64,000 nucleotides of DNA from Intestinicryptomonas porci (GTDB taxonomy: Bacteria; Verrucomicrobiota; Verrucomicrobiia; Opitutales; Intestinicryptomonadaceae): positions 62,001 through 126,000 of the forward strand of contig NZ_JALBUT010000008.1 of the NCBI RefSeq assembly GCF_033971905.1, in the 5' to 3' direction. Below, one piece after another: positions 34,688 to 43,836 of the stretch. Position numbers and translations under genes: made by a program. Below the pieces are notes generated by a model. That model searched no databases. It saw only the letters and a program-made list of their open reading frames with translations, and was not told where the DNA came from. How positions within the stretch are numbered: the first letter of the stretch is position 1; every line of letters begins with the position of its first letter.

Positions 34688-36052
34688 ATGGCTAAGAAAA
34701 TTTTAATTGTCGGCGCGGGCATTTCGGGGCTTTGCGCGGCTTACGCATTGAAGAAAAAAGGCTTTGAGGTCGTCGTTTTGGAATCCAAGAGCAGGGCGGG
34801 CGGCGTCATCAACACTTTCAACGAAAGCGGATTCAGGGCTGAAAGCGGTTCAAATTCCGTCATGGTGCAGAGCGAAAAAACTTTGGATTTCATCGAAGAG
34901 CTCGGTTTGGCTCCGCGCATCGCAAATTCGAGCGAAGTTTCAAAGAAGCGTTTTTTCGTAAAAAACGGAAAAATTTGCGAAGTCCCTATGGGCCCCTTGA
35001 AAATGCTTCTAAGCCCCTTGTTTTCGCTTGCGGGAAAATTGCGCTTTTTGAAGGAGCCGAAAATCGCAAAGCATAGCCCTGATTCAGATCCGAGTGTCGC
35101 GCAGTTTACCATAGACCGCTTGGGGCAGGAAGCGTTGGATTACGGAATGAATCCTTTCATGGCGGGAATTTACGGCGGCAACCCCGAAAAGCTTTCGATG
35201 AAGCACGCCTTTCCCCCGTTTTGGAATTTGGAGCAGAAGTATGGCTCGATAATCAAGGGCGCGATGAAGGCGCGGAAGGAAAAAATCGCCGCGGGGAACT
35301 TCTTTAAGCCCATAATGATTTCCTTTAAAAACGGGCTTGTCGAGCTTGTCGATAAAATCAAGGATAGCTTGAAGGACGACATTGTTCTGAACGCGAAAAT
35401 CGCGAGCGTAGATTACGACATGGGTTCGTGGCAGGTTTGCTGGACAAACGAAAGCTCCGACGACTGCGACGTGTTTAACGAAATTGTTTTTGCCGTACCC
35501 GCAAAGGAGATTTCAAAACTTCCGCTTCCGGGCGCGCTTTCGTCGCGTTTGGCGTTTTTGGATAAAATCGAATACGCGCCCGTGGTGTCGCTTACTCTCG
35601 GTTTTAAAAAAAGCGGCATTTCTCACAAACTCGACGGTTTTGGCGCGCTTGTTCCCGCGCTTGAAAGCAAGTACAGAATTTTGGGGGCATTGTTTGTTTC
35701 GAGCGTCTTTGAGGGGCGCGCGCCCGCAGATTGCGCAACCATTACCTGCTATATCGGCGGAATGCGCAATCCTTCGCTTTTCGACAAGAGCGACGAGGAA
35801 TTGGAGTCCATTGCAATGGAGGATTTGGAAGCCCTTATAGGCTTGAAAGGAAAACCTATTTTTAAGAGGATTTTCCGCCACAAAAACGCAATCGCGCAGT
35901 ACAATGTGGGCTATGGAGACATATTGGAAGAAATGCGCGAAGTTGAAAAAGATTTTCCCACAATCAAGCTTTTGGGCGCGTACCGCGGTGGCGTCGGCGT
36001 AAGCTCCTGCATTGAAAACGCTCTTGCGCTTGCAGGCAAAATAAGCCAATGA
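34688..36052 (+). CDS. hemY: Protoporphyrinogen oxidase (HemY-type flavoenzyme)
   Basis: HemY oxidises protoporphyrinogen or coproporphyrinogen with oxygen and FAD, near the end of heme synthesis. The 454-residue protein opens with the FAD dinucleotide motif GAGISGLCAAYAL. It has the flavin-containing amine oxidoreductase region and the late FAD stretch LLGAYRGGVGVSSCIENAL. It starts an overlapping cluster: its stop overlaps hemH by 4 bp, and hemH overlaps the next gene by 1 bp. The gene order supports the call. Confidence 0.92.
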   Translation: MAKKILIVGAGISGLCAAYALKKKGFEVVVLESKSRAGGVINTFNESGFRAESGSNSVMVQSEKTLDFIEELGLAPRIANSSEVSKKRFFVKNGKICEVPMGPLKMLLSPLFSLAGKLRFLKEPKIAKHSPDSDPSVAQFTIDRLGQEALDYGMNPFMAGIYGGNPEKLSMKHAFPPFWNLEQKYGSIIKGAMKARKEKIAAGNFFKPIMISFKNGLVELVDKIKDSLKDDIVLNAKIASVDYDMGSWQVCWTNESSDDCDVFNEIVFAVPAKEISKLPLPGALSSRLAFLDKIEYAPVVSLTLGFKKSGISHKLDGFGALVPALESKYRILGALFVSSVFEGRAPADCATITCYIGGMRNPSLFDKSDEELESIAMEDLEALIGLKGKPIFKRIFRHKNAIAQYNVGYGDILEEMREVEKDFPTIKLLGAYRGGVGVSSCIENALALAGKISQ

Positions 36053-36996
36053 GTTTCGACGCGGCAGTCCTTGTGCATTTGGGTTGCCCGCGCGCGATGG
36101 AGCGCGGAGAGTGTGAAATTTTCCTGCGCGAATTTTTGGGGGACGGGAATGTGTTGAGCCTTCCATATCCCCTTCGCAAATTTTTGGCTTGGCGCATCGC
36201 GAAAAAACGCGCGGGGAGTTTTTCAGAAAAGTTGAAGGCTTGTGCGGAAAATTCCGACGATTTCGGGGTCTTGCCCGCGTCGCTTTCCCACGCCAAGAGT
36301 TTGGCAAAAAAGCTTTCCGCCAATTTGGGCGTCAGGGTTTTTGAAGCGGGCGTTTACGGCGGCGAAAACCTTGCGTCTTTGCGTAAAAAAATGGACGCGC
36401 AAAATTTATCAAAAGGCAGAATACTTTTTATCCCGTGTTATCCGCAGGTTGCAAGCTCGACGGTTTTCCCCGCCATTAGAGAAATTAAAAAACACTTTAA
36501 TGCTGTCGATTTTAAAATCGCCGCAAGTTATGCGGAAATGTCGGAGTATGCGTCGGCAATCGCAAATTCCGTCTTGGAAAAAAAGGAAAATTTCGACGCC
36601 GTCATAACAAGCTTTCATTCTGTTCCGAAATCACAGCTTAAAATTTTTGACTATGAAGATGAATGCCAAAAATCGCATTTAAAAATACGCGAAAGGCTTG
36701 CTAATTTCAGGGTCGAGCTTGCCTACCAGTCCGCAATGAAATTCGGAAAATGGCTTGGCCCCGACGTTTTTTGCGTTGCCGAAAAACTCGCGAAAGAGGG
36801 CGCGAAAAACATTGCGGTTGTCTGCCCCGGGTTCTTTTGCGACTGCATTGAAACTTTGCTTGATATAAACAAAGACTTGCGCTCGCATTTCCTGAAATGC
36901 GGCGGAGAAAAATTTTCATACATAAACTGCTTGAACTCTTCGGAAAACCAGCTTAAACTGTTTGCCGAAATCATAAAAAGAGAAAGTTTTTTATAA
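36049..36996 (+). CDS. hemH: Ferrochelatase
   Basis: Ferrochelatase inserts Fe(II) (or processes coproporphyrin) to form heme. The 315-residue protein is a divergent member. It keeps the active-site block SFHSVPKSQL (His near 190), YQSAMKFGKWLGP and the CPGFFCDCIETLLDI motif near the C-terminus. It overlaps hemY (ATGA) and is followed by a cytochrome-biogenesis-like membrane gene with a 1-bp overlap. The coupling to hemY supports a heme pathway operon. Confidence 0.9.
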   Translation: MSFDAAVLVHLGCPRAMERGECEIFLREFLGDGNVLSLPYPLRKFLAWRIAKKRAGSFSEKLKACAENSDDFGVLPASLSHAKSLAKKLSANLGVRVFEAGVYGGENLASLRKKMDAQNLSKGRILFIPCYPQVASSTVFPAIREIKKHFNAVDFKIAASYAEMSEYASAIANSVLEKKENFDAVITSFHSVPKSQLKIFDYEDECQKSHLKIRERLANFRVELAYQSAMKFGKWLGPDVFCVAEKLAKEGAKNIAVVCPGFFCDCIETLLDINKDLRSHFLKCGGEKFSYINCLNSSENQLKLFAEIIKRESFL

Positions 36997-37787
36997 TGCC
37001 AGAAATTATGATTTTCCTTTTTTGCGCCGCCGCAATCTGCTATTTGCTTTCGGCGTCGGGGAGCTTTTCCGACTTGAAGAAAACCCGCGCCGCCGTGTGG
37101 GGCTTTTCGGTTGCGGGATTTTTGGCGCAGACTTTCGGCTTGGGCTTTATTGCCTTTAAGTTCGGGCGAATGCCCGTTGCGACCTCTTACGAATTGTCGG
37201 AGGCGATAGTTTGTGTTTCGGTTTTCTTTTTCATGGCGTCATCTCTTTTTTTCAGGATGAAGATAGGCGCGTTTTTGTTCTATTTGTTTGCGGCGGCGTT
37301 TTCGGTTTTGCCCGTATTATGCCCAAAGTTTTTCGAGGGCGTTTCGGCGGGGCGCGCGATGGGCGCATTGTCTTCTGTGCATGTCGTTTTGGCGGTTTCA
37401 AGCTACGCGCTCTTGGCATTTTCGGCGTCGCTTGGCGGAATGTACATGCTTTCGCGTCGGCTTATAAAGGGAAAGTCAAACAGCCTTGCGGCGCGGGGAA
37501 ATCTTTCTCTTGAAAAAGTGGCGAGGCTTGGCAAGCAGGCTTTGTTTTCGGCAACGTTTCTTATGTTTTTTTCGATTTTGGCGGGAGGCTTTGCGGCTTT
37601 GGGCGCTGGGAGTGAAAATCTTGCCGCGCTGAAGTTGGCGGCGGGGGGCGTCTTGTTTTTGATGATGCTTCTTTTGAGCTTTTTTTCGAAATTTTTGACC
37701 GATATTACAAACGCAAGGCTTTGCGTTTTGCTTTTCGCGGTTTCAATACTGCTTTTAATTCCAATTGAAATGAGGACAATGCAATGA
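36996..37787 (+). CDS. CcsA/HemX-like cytochrome c assembly membrane protein
   Basis: The 263-residue protein has about eight hydrophobic segments. The stretch SSVHVVLAVSSYALLAFSASLGGMYML matches the His-containing conserved segment of CcsA/CcsB/HemX-type proteins, which handle heme at the membrane. The tryptophan-rich WWD motif of true CcsA heme exporters is absent. HemX-like heme regulation, or an early heme-handling role, is therefore more likely than cytochrome c ligation itself. It sits between hemH (1-bp overlap) and rnr (4-bp overlap). Confidence 0.75.
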   Translation: MPEIMIFLFCAAAICYLLSASGSFSDLKKTRAAVWGFSVAGFLAQTFGLGFIAFKFGRMPVATSYELSEAIVCVSVFFFMASSLFFRMKIGAFLFYLFAAAFSVLPVLCPKFFEGVSAGRAMGALSSVHVVLAVSSYALLAFSASLGGMYMLSRRLIKGKSNSLAARGNLSLEKVARLGKQALFSATFLMFFSILAGGFAALGAGSENLAALKLAAGGVLFLMMLLLSFFSKFLTDITNARLCVLLFAVSILLLIPIEMRTMQ

Positions 37788-40042
37788 ACAGGGAAATGCT
37801 ATCTTTAAATATTTTGTCGCTTCTAAAAAGCAAGAGCTACGCTCCGTCCAATCTCGCGGGCATAGCCGCCGCGCTCAAATTGAAGCGCAAGGATTTTCCT
37901 GTTTTTCGCGACACCATCGAAAAAATGGTAAAAGAAGGCACCGTCGCCCACGTCAAAGGAGACAGGTACTGCGCCACAAAAGACTTGGGGCTTGTCGCGG
38001 GAACGATAGAATTCAAGCAGAGCGGCAGGGCGCAAATCCGTCTTGAAAACGGCGAAACAATTTCAGTGAGAAGCGAAGACACGGGTGTCGCGCTAAACGG
38101 AGACAAAGTGCTTGCGCGAATTTTGGACGAGCGGTTCGGTTCGCGCCGCAAGTTCCGCAACAGGGAAAAGGAAATGCCCGTTTCGCAGAAATATGCGAGG
38201 GTAATCCGCATAATCGAGCGCAAGCTCACGACCGTAATCGGCACTTTGGCGCGTTCGATGAATTTCTGGCACGTTGTGGCTGACGACCCCAAATTCTTTT
38301 ACGACATTATAGTGGCAGACCCCAAAAAAAGCGGCATAAAACCTGTTCCCGAAGAGGGCGACAAGGTTGTGGTGAAGCTTTTTGAATGGACGCAAAAGCA
38401 CATAAATCCTTCGGGGGAAATTGTAGAAAATTTGGGCAAGAGCCACACTCCGATGTCGGAATACAAGGCGATTTTGATTAAGTACGCGCTTGAAACGGAA
38501 TTTCCGAGCGAAGTTTTGGACGAAGTGAAAGCTCTTCCGCAAGAAGTTTCTGAAAAAGACATCGAGGGCAGGCTGGACTTGCGAAACGAGTTTGTAATTA
38601 CCATCGACCCGAGCGATGCAAAGGACTTCGACGACGCCCTTTCATTCAAGCGCCTGCCAAACGGCATATTGGAAATAGGCGTCCACATTGCCGACGTCTC
38701 TTACTATGTAAAGCCAAAGACCGCGCTTGACAAGGAAGCGCGCAACAGGGGCAACTCGACATATCTCGTTGGCACGGTTTTGCCGATGCTGCCATTCGAG
38801 CTTTCAAACGGATTATGCAGTTTGGTCGAAGACAAGGACAGGCTTGTAAAGAGCGTCTTTTTGGAGTTTGACGCCGCGGGGGACTGCAAGAAAGTACGCT
38901 TTGCAAATTCCGTGATACGAAGCTCCAAGCGTTTGACTTACGAGCAGGCTTACGCTTTCTTGAAGGAAAACGACTTAAACATAATAAAGGCAGTCCGCCC
39001 GCCTGCGGAATATTCCACGGGTTCGACGGGAAAGCCATTGGACGAGTTTGATGACGCGTTTTTGCAGAAATTGCGCACAACCATAAGGCAGATGTGGGGC
39101 TTGGCTTCCATTCTTCGCAAGAAACGTATGCGCAAGGGAAGCTTTGACTTGGAAATGCCCGAAATCAGGATTTTCTGCGATGAGCAGGGCTATGCCCAAA
39201 AAATCGTCCGCAGGGAAAATGACGAAAGCCACCAGCTTGTCGAAGAGTTTATGCTTGCGGCAAACGAGGCGGTTGCCCGCGAACTGTTTGAATTTCATAT
39301 TCCGTTCATATCGCGCGTCCACGACGACCCCGAAGAGGAGAAGCTTTTGGACTTGCGCGAATATTTGGAGCCTTTCGGAATTTTTTGCGGGGATTTGACA
39401 AGGCGCAGGGAAATCGTGAAAACGCTTGCGGCAATTTCAAGCCATCCGCAAAGCTATATTTTAAAGACGCAGTTCTTAAAGAGCTTAAAAAGGGCAGTGT
39501 ACAGGGCATCTCCCGACGGGCACTTCGGGCTTATGAAGCACTATTACGCCCATTTTACCTCTCCGATAAGACGATATGCCGATTTTACCGTCCACAGGGC
39601 GTTGAACTTTTACATGCAGAAAATGAAGCTTGCGACTGCGCCGAAAGGCAGAATGTCTATGGACTCCCAAGCCGCTCTCGAAGGCATTGCAAACCATATT
39701 TCAAAGACGGAGCAAAATTCCACGGACGCCGAACGCGAATCCAAAAAAGTAAAGCTTTTGGAATTTTTCGAGCGCAAGATAGGAACCAATGAAACTTTCG
39801 AGGCGGTGGTGACGGCAATGTCTTCGCACGGATTTTTCGTCGAGCTTACGGAGTCGATGGCTTATGGTTTCGTGCATACCCACACCTTGCACGATGATAT
39901 TTACCGCCTGAATGCCGAAGGCACTGTAATGCGCGGGCGCAAGACGGGCAAAACCATAAAGGCAGGCGATAAAATTAAGGTTTATGTGGAATCTGTCGAT
40001 TTGTTTAAGCGGCAAATCGATTTCGCAAAATCGGAAAGTTGA
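37784..40042 (+). CDS. rnr: Ribonuclease R
   Basis: RNase R is a processive 3'-5' exoribonuclease that degrades structured RNA. The 752-residue protein has an N-terminal winged-helix region and cold-shock domains. The RNB catalytic domain carries the metal-binding DPSDAKDFDDAL near residue 270, and an S1 domain lies at the C-terminus. It is translationally coupled to the upstream membrane protein (ATGA overlap), so it is probably expressed with the heme genes. There is no visible terminator directly after its stop; a new promoter begins 18 nt downstream. Confidence 0.95.
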   Translation: MNREMLSLNILSLLKSKSYAPSNLAGIAAALKLKRKDFPVFRDTIEKMVKEGTVAHVKGDRYCATKDLGLVAGTIEFKQSGRAQIRLENGETISVRSEDTGVALNGDKVLARILDERFGSRRKFRNREKEMPVSQKYARVIRIIERKLTTVIGTLARSMNFWHVVADDPKFFYDIIVADPKKSGIKPVPEEGDKVVVKLFEWTQKHINPSGEIVENLGKSHTPMSEYKAILIKYALETEFPSEVLDEVKALPQEVSEKDIEGRLDLRNEFVITIDPSDAKDFDDALSFKRLPNGILEIGVHIADVSYYVKPKTALDKEARNRGNSTYLVGTVLPMLPFELSNGLCSLVEDKDRLVKSVFLEFDAAGDCKKVRFANSVIRSSKRLTYEQAYAFLKENDLNIIKAVRPPAEYSTGSTGKPLDEFDDAFLQKLRTTIRQMWGLASILRKKRMRKGSFDLEMPEIRIFCDEQGYAQKIVRRENDESHQLVEEFMLAANEAVARELFEFHIPFISRVHDDPEEEKLLDLREYLEPFGIFCGDLTRRREIVKTLAAISSHPQSYILKTQFLKSLKRAVYRASPDGHFGLMKHYYAHFTSPIRRYADFTVHRALNFYMQKMKLATAPKGRMSMDSQAALEGIANHISKTEQNSTDAERESKKVKLLEFFERKIGTNETFEAVVTAMSSHGFFVELTESMAYGFVHTHTLHDDIYRLNAEGTVMRGRKTGKTIKAGDKIKVYVESVDLFKRQIDFAKSES

Positions 40043-40060
40043 TTTTTTTGAAAAAAAAAC

Positions 40061-40089
40061 TTGAATATTTAAGCTCAAGCAACTAATCT
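40061..40089 (+). promoter_or_regulatory. Promoter of the small secreted-protein gene
   Basis: A nine-A run precedes TTGAAT (40061-40066), 17 bp, then TAATCT (40084-40089), 47 nt before the start. Confidence 0.6.
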
Positions 40090-40136
40090 TTTATCAAAAT
40101 TAGTCTTAAAGACGAAATATTTTTGAAAGGAATAAA

Positions 40137-40868
40137 ATGAAAAACTTAAAAACTACTTTGGTATCGATGGCGGCTCTTTCTGCTGCTGCTTTCACTTCTT
40201 TTGCGCAGGAGCAGGCTCAGCCTGCGGCAGCGGCTCCCGAAGCTTCGGCTGTCCAGCCCGCTTCCAATGCGGTTTCAACTACAGTAAATACAAAATTCGG
40301 TAAACTCAAAATTACGACTATTAAAGGCGTCGATTCTGACGTCATTTCTGTCGTAACTCCGAACTTGCCCGCAAAAGTAAATGAAGTTGAACTTGTACAC
40401 ACTTTGGTTGCCGTTGTAATGTCTATTACTGACGATATTAAGCATCAAGACGCCTTGAAGGCTTTTGCGGCTTCCGTTTCGACTTTGAACTTGGGTGAAA
40501 TGGGTGGAAAATCCGTAACTTTGAACGCAACATTCCCGAAAGCGGGCAATCCGAATTTGGAACTTTTGGTTGGCAAGTCCGTTGTTGAATTTGCTCCGGA
40601 AATCACAACTGCGGGCGAAGTTAAGGGCGATGTTGTCGTAACTGACGAACGCGGCGCAAAAACATCGACTGCTGTTGATGTCAAGTCAACTCCTGCAGGT
40701 GTTTCAGGCACGGTTGGCGGTTCAAACGTAACAGCTTCCACGCCTTCTGTTTCGCAGACTGAAGCGGCTCCCGTTTCAGTTCCCGACGCACAGGAAGCAA
40801 TTTCAACCACCAATGATTCGGTAAACGATACAGTTGGAGACGGTAAGGGTATTTCTCCCGAAGCTTAA
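40137..40868 (+). CDS. Secreted Ala/Val/Thr-rich protein of unknown function
   Basis: The 243-residue protein has a signal peptide (MKNLKTTLVSMAALSAAAFTSFA, cleavage about 23). An Ala/Pro-rich linker follows (about 24-48). A compact middle region (about 50-150) contains FGKLKITTIKGVDSDVISVVTP, and a long low-complexity acidic/Ser/Thr/Val tail comes last. AAAGGA, 5-6 nt before the ATG, is one of the few clear Shine-Dalgarno sequences here. It has its own promoter and a strong terminator, as for an abundant exported protein. No family is recognised. Confidence 0.72.
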   Translation: MKNLKTTLVSMAALSAAAFTSFAQEQAQPAAAAPEASAVQPASNAVSTTVNTKFGKLKITTIKGVDSDVISVVTPNLPAKVNEVELVHTLVAVVMSITDDIKHQDALKAFAASVSTLNLGEMGGKSVTLNATFPKAGNPNLELLVGKSVVEFAPEITTAGEVKGDVVVTDERGAKTSTAVDVKSTPAGVSGTVGGSNVTASTPSVSQTEAAPVSVPDAQEAISTTNDSVNDTVGDGKGISPEA

Positions 40869-40885
40869 TTGAAAAAGAATTTTAT

Positions 40886-40917
40886 AAAAAGACTCCTCTT
40901 TTGGGGAGTCTTTTTTT
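40886..40917 (+). terminator. Terminator of the small secreted-protein gene
   Basis: AAAAAGACTCC and GGGAGTCTTTTT form the stem, with a long T-run. Confidence 0.92.
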
Positions 40918-41092
40918 ATATCTTCTATTTGGAGATATGGGAAGAGCCTTGAAAAATATTTTTTGTTTAAAAATTTTTAATTTATTTCAGAAAAAACAAC
41001 CGCATAGAAGAACTTGAAATTTTTAGAATTTTTTTAGTTTATTTTTGCCGAATTTTTTTGAAGTTTGCCCCATTTTCATTGCGCAAAAAAAT

Positions 41093-41109
41093 ATCAAATA
41101 TTGTTTGAT
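41093..41109. promoter_or_regulatory. Candidate operator-like inverted repeat upstream of acnA
   Basis: ATCAAA and TTTGAT are 6-bp inverted arms with a 5-bp spacer, 55 nt before the acnA start. It is a pattern only; the binding factor is unknown. Confidence 0.25.
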
Positions 41110-41163
41110 TTTTTGGGGGCTTTTGGCAATATTTTGTCTCAATAAATTTGCAAAAAATTATTT

Positions 41164-43830
41164 ATGAAAAATCCACTTAATTGTTTAAAGGAATTTAAAT
41201 CTTTGTCTTCGGGCAAATCGGGTTATATTTACAGTTTAAAAGAGCTTGAAAAGCAGGGTATCGGCAATTTGAAGAGATTGCCCGTAAGTATAAAAATCGT
41301 TCTTGAAAGCGTGCTTCGCAACTGCGACGGGGTTTTGGCAAATGAAGGCGACGTAAAGCGTTTGGCAAACTGGAACGCAAAACAGCCGGGCGACTATGAA
41401 GTGCCTTTTGTCGTTTCGCGAATTGTATTGCAGGATTTTACGGGCGTTCCCCTTTTGGTGGATTTGGCGGCAATGCGCGACGCCGCGGCGCGACAGGGCA
41501 AAGACCCATCGGTTGTCGAGCCTCTCGTTCCCGTTGATTTGGTTGTGGACCACTCCGTACAAATGGATAGCGCGGGCAGTGCAAATTCTTACAACATCAA
41601 TTTGGACTTGGAATTTAAGCGCAATTCTGAGCGTTATGAATTTTTGAAATGGGGTCAGCAGGCGTTTAAGACGTTTTCAGTGGTTCCCCCGTCAACAGGA
41701 ATTATCCACCAGGTAAATTTGGAATATCTTGCAAGGCTTGTTTTTGAAAGCCAAGTCGATGGCAAGACTTTGTTTTACCCCGACACTCTCGTAGGTACGG
41801 ATTCGCATACGACAATGATTAACGGCTTGGGCGTTGTCGGCTGGGGTGTGGGCGGCATTGAGGCGGAAGCGGGAATGCTGGGTCAGCCTGTTTCATTCAA
41901 AGTTCCCGAAGTCATCGGCGTGCGCGTTTTCGGAAAGTTAAATGACGGCGTGAGCGCGACGGACATCGCCCTTACCGTGACGCAGATTTTAAGAAATGAA
42001 AAAGTCGTAGGCAAGTTCGTTGAATTTTTCGGCGAAGGTGCGAAGATGCTTCCTCTTGCAGACAGGGCGACAATCGCAAACATGGCTCCCGAATACGGGG
42101 CTACGATGGGCTACTTCCCCGTCGATGAAAAAACGCTCGAATACATGCGCCTTTCGGGCAGGAGCGAAGAGCAAATTTCGCTCATCAAAGACTATTTTGA
42201 AGAGCAAGGCATATTCGGCATCCGCGAAGACGGCGAATGCGACTATACGAAAGTTGTCGATTTGGACTTGTCAAAAATACGCCCGTGCGTCGCGGGTCAT
42301 AAACGCCCGCAGGACAGAATAGAATTGCCCGACCTGAAAAAGAGCGTTTCCGCGCTTTTGGAGCAGTCGGGGAAAAGCTCCTCCCAAAAAGTTTCCACCA
42401 ACAAGGGCGAAATTTCAAACGGAAGCGTTTTGATTGCGGCAATCACAAGCTGCACGAACACTTCAAACCCGTCGGTTATAATCGCGGCGGCGTTGCTTGC
42501 AAAGAAGGCGTGCGAATTCGGATTGAAGCCTCCGAGCTATGTAAAGACTTCGTTTGCTCCCGGGTCGAGGGTGGTTTCCGACTATCTTGAATGCGCGGGT
42601 CTGCAAAAATATTTGGATGAAATCGGATTTAATCTCGCGGGCTATGGGTGCGCGACTTGCATCGGAAATTCGGGACCTCTTGAAGAAAGCGTTTCGAAAG
42701 CGGTCAAGGAAAACGATTTGCTTTGCGCGAGCGTTTTGAGCGGCAACCGCAATTTTGAAGCCCGCGTCCATGCGCAAATCAAGGCAAACTATCTGATGAG
42801 TCCGCAGCTTGTCGTGGCTTTCGCCCTTGCGGGCAGGGTCGATATTGACATGGAAAGCGAGCCTGTCGGCGTTTCAAAAGACGGCAAGGCTGTTTATTTG
42901 AAGGATATAATGCCTTCAAGCAGGGAAGTCGAAGAGTGCATGGCAAACTGCATAAAAAAAGAGATGTTTGCAAAACGCTACTCTGACATGTCGGGCCCCA
43001 AGCTTTGGCAGGCTGTCGAAAGCCCCGAAGGTGCGCTTTACAAGTGGAACGAAAAAAGCACTTACATTCAAAATCCGCCGTTCTTTGACGCCTTCACCAT
43101 GGGCGAGACGACCTTGCCCAGCTTGAATTCCTTGCGCGCGCTTGCAATTTTCGGGGATTCGGTTACTACCGACCACATTTCTCCCGCAGGGTCGATTTTG
43201 CCCGAAAGCCCCGCAGGCAGGTATTTGCGCGAAAACGGCGTGGAAGTGAAGGACTTTAATTCCTTCGGTTCGAGGCGCGGCAATGACAGGGTAATGGCGC
43301 GCGGAACTTTCGCAAACGTAAGAATTAAAAACTTGATTGCAGGCGGCGTTGAAGGCGGCTACACGAAAATCGACGGAGAGGGCGAAAATGTTTACATTTT
43401 TGACGCATGCCAAGCTTATGCGGCTCAAAACCGCGGGCTTATTGTTTTCGGCGGGCGCGACTACGGCATGGGGTCTTCGCGCGACTGGGCGGCAAAGGGT
43501 ACGTCTTTGCTTGGGGTTCGCGCTGTTGTGGCAAAGTCATTTGAAAGAATACACCGCAGCAATCTTATTGGAATGGGTATCCTTCCCTTTGAGTTCGCGT
43601 CAGGAGAGGACGCTTCAACGCTTAAGCTTGACGGCACTGAAACTTTCTCGATTTCCGGTTTGGAAGGCGGCATAACGCCGGCTATGAGCGCGAAGCTTAA
43701 AATCGAGCGTAAGGACGGAACTGTCGATTTTGCAAATCTGCTCCTTAGAATTGATACGCCTGTTGAAGTTGAATACTACAAGCGCGGCGGCATTTTGCCG
43801 TATGTCCTCAAAAAGATTTTGGAAAAGTAG
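41164..43830 (+). CDS. acnA: Aconitate hydratase A
   Basis: Aconitase interconverts citrate and isocitrate in the TCA cycle with a [4Fe-4S] cluster. The 888-residue protein is of the AcnA/IRP type. The cluster cysteines are visible in ITSCTNTSNPS (about 430) and GCATCIGNSG (about 495 and 498). DSHTTMINGLGVVGWGVGGIE lies in domain 1, and FGSRRGNDRVMARGTFANVR and GGRDYGMGSSRDWAAKG in the C-terminal swivel domain. A STAS-domain gene starts 6 nt downstream, suggesting read-through into the signalling pair. Confidence 0.97.
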   Translation: MKNPLNCLKEFKSLSSGKSGYIYSLKELEKQGIGNLKRLPVSIKIVLESVLRNCDGVLANEGDVKRLANWNAKQPGDYEVPFVVSRIVLQDFTGVPLLVDLAAMRDAAARQGKDPSVVEPLVPVDLVVDHSVQMDSAGSANSYNINLDLEFKRNSERYEFLKWGQQAFKTFSVVPPSTGIIHQVNLEYLARLVFESQVDGKTLFYPDTLVGTDSHTTMINGLGVVGWGVGGIEAEAGMLGQPVSFKVPEVIGVRVFGKLNDGVSATDIALTVTQILRNEKVVGKFVEFFGEGAKMLPLADRATIANMAPEYGATMGYFPVDEKTLEYMRLSGRSEEQISLIKDYFEEQGIFGIREDGECDYTKVVDLDLSKIRPCVAGHKRPQDRIELPDLKKSVSALLEQSGKSSSQKVSTNKGEISNGSVLIAAITSCTNTSNPSVIIAAALLAKKACEFGLKPPSYVKTSFAPGSRVVSDYLECAGLQKYLDEIGFNLAGYGCATCIGNSGPLEESVSKAVKENDLLCASVLSGNRNFEARVHAQIKANYLMSPQLVVAFALAGRVDIDMESEPVGVSKDGKAVYLKDIMPSSREVEECMANCIKKEMFAKRYSDMSGPKLWQAVESPEGALYKWNEKSTYIQNPPFFDAFTMGETTLPSLNSLRALAIFGDSVTTDHISPAGSILPESPAGRYLRENGVEVKDFNSFGSRRGNDRVMARGTFANVRIKNLIAGGVEGGYTKIDGEGENVYIFDACQAYAAQNRGLIVFGGRDYGMGSSRDWAAKGTSLLGVRAVVAKSFERIHRSNLIGMGILPFEFASGEDASTLKLDGTETFSISGLEGGITPAMSAKLKIERKDGTVDFANLLLRIDTPVEVEYYKRGGILPYVLKKILEK

Positions 43831-43836
43831 AAGTCT

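Larger units (their letters stand above)
40869..41163. other. Noncoding stretch before acnA
   Basis: This 295-bp A+T-rich region holds the terminator at 40886-40917 and, at 41093-41109, an inverted repeat ATCAAA-TATTG-TTTGAT that could be an operator. I see no open frame of note and no clear acnA promoter; TTGGCA near 41123 is weak. acnA starts without a Shine-Dalgarno sequence. Confidence 0.5.
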
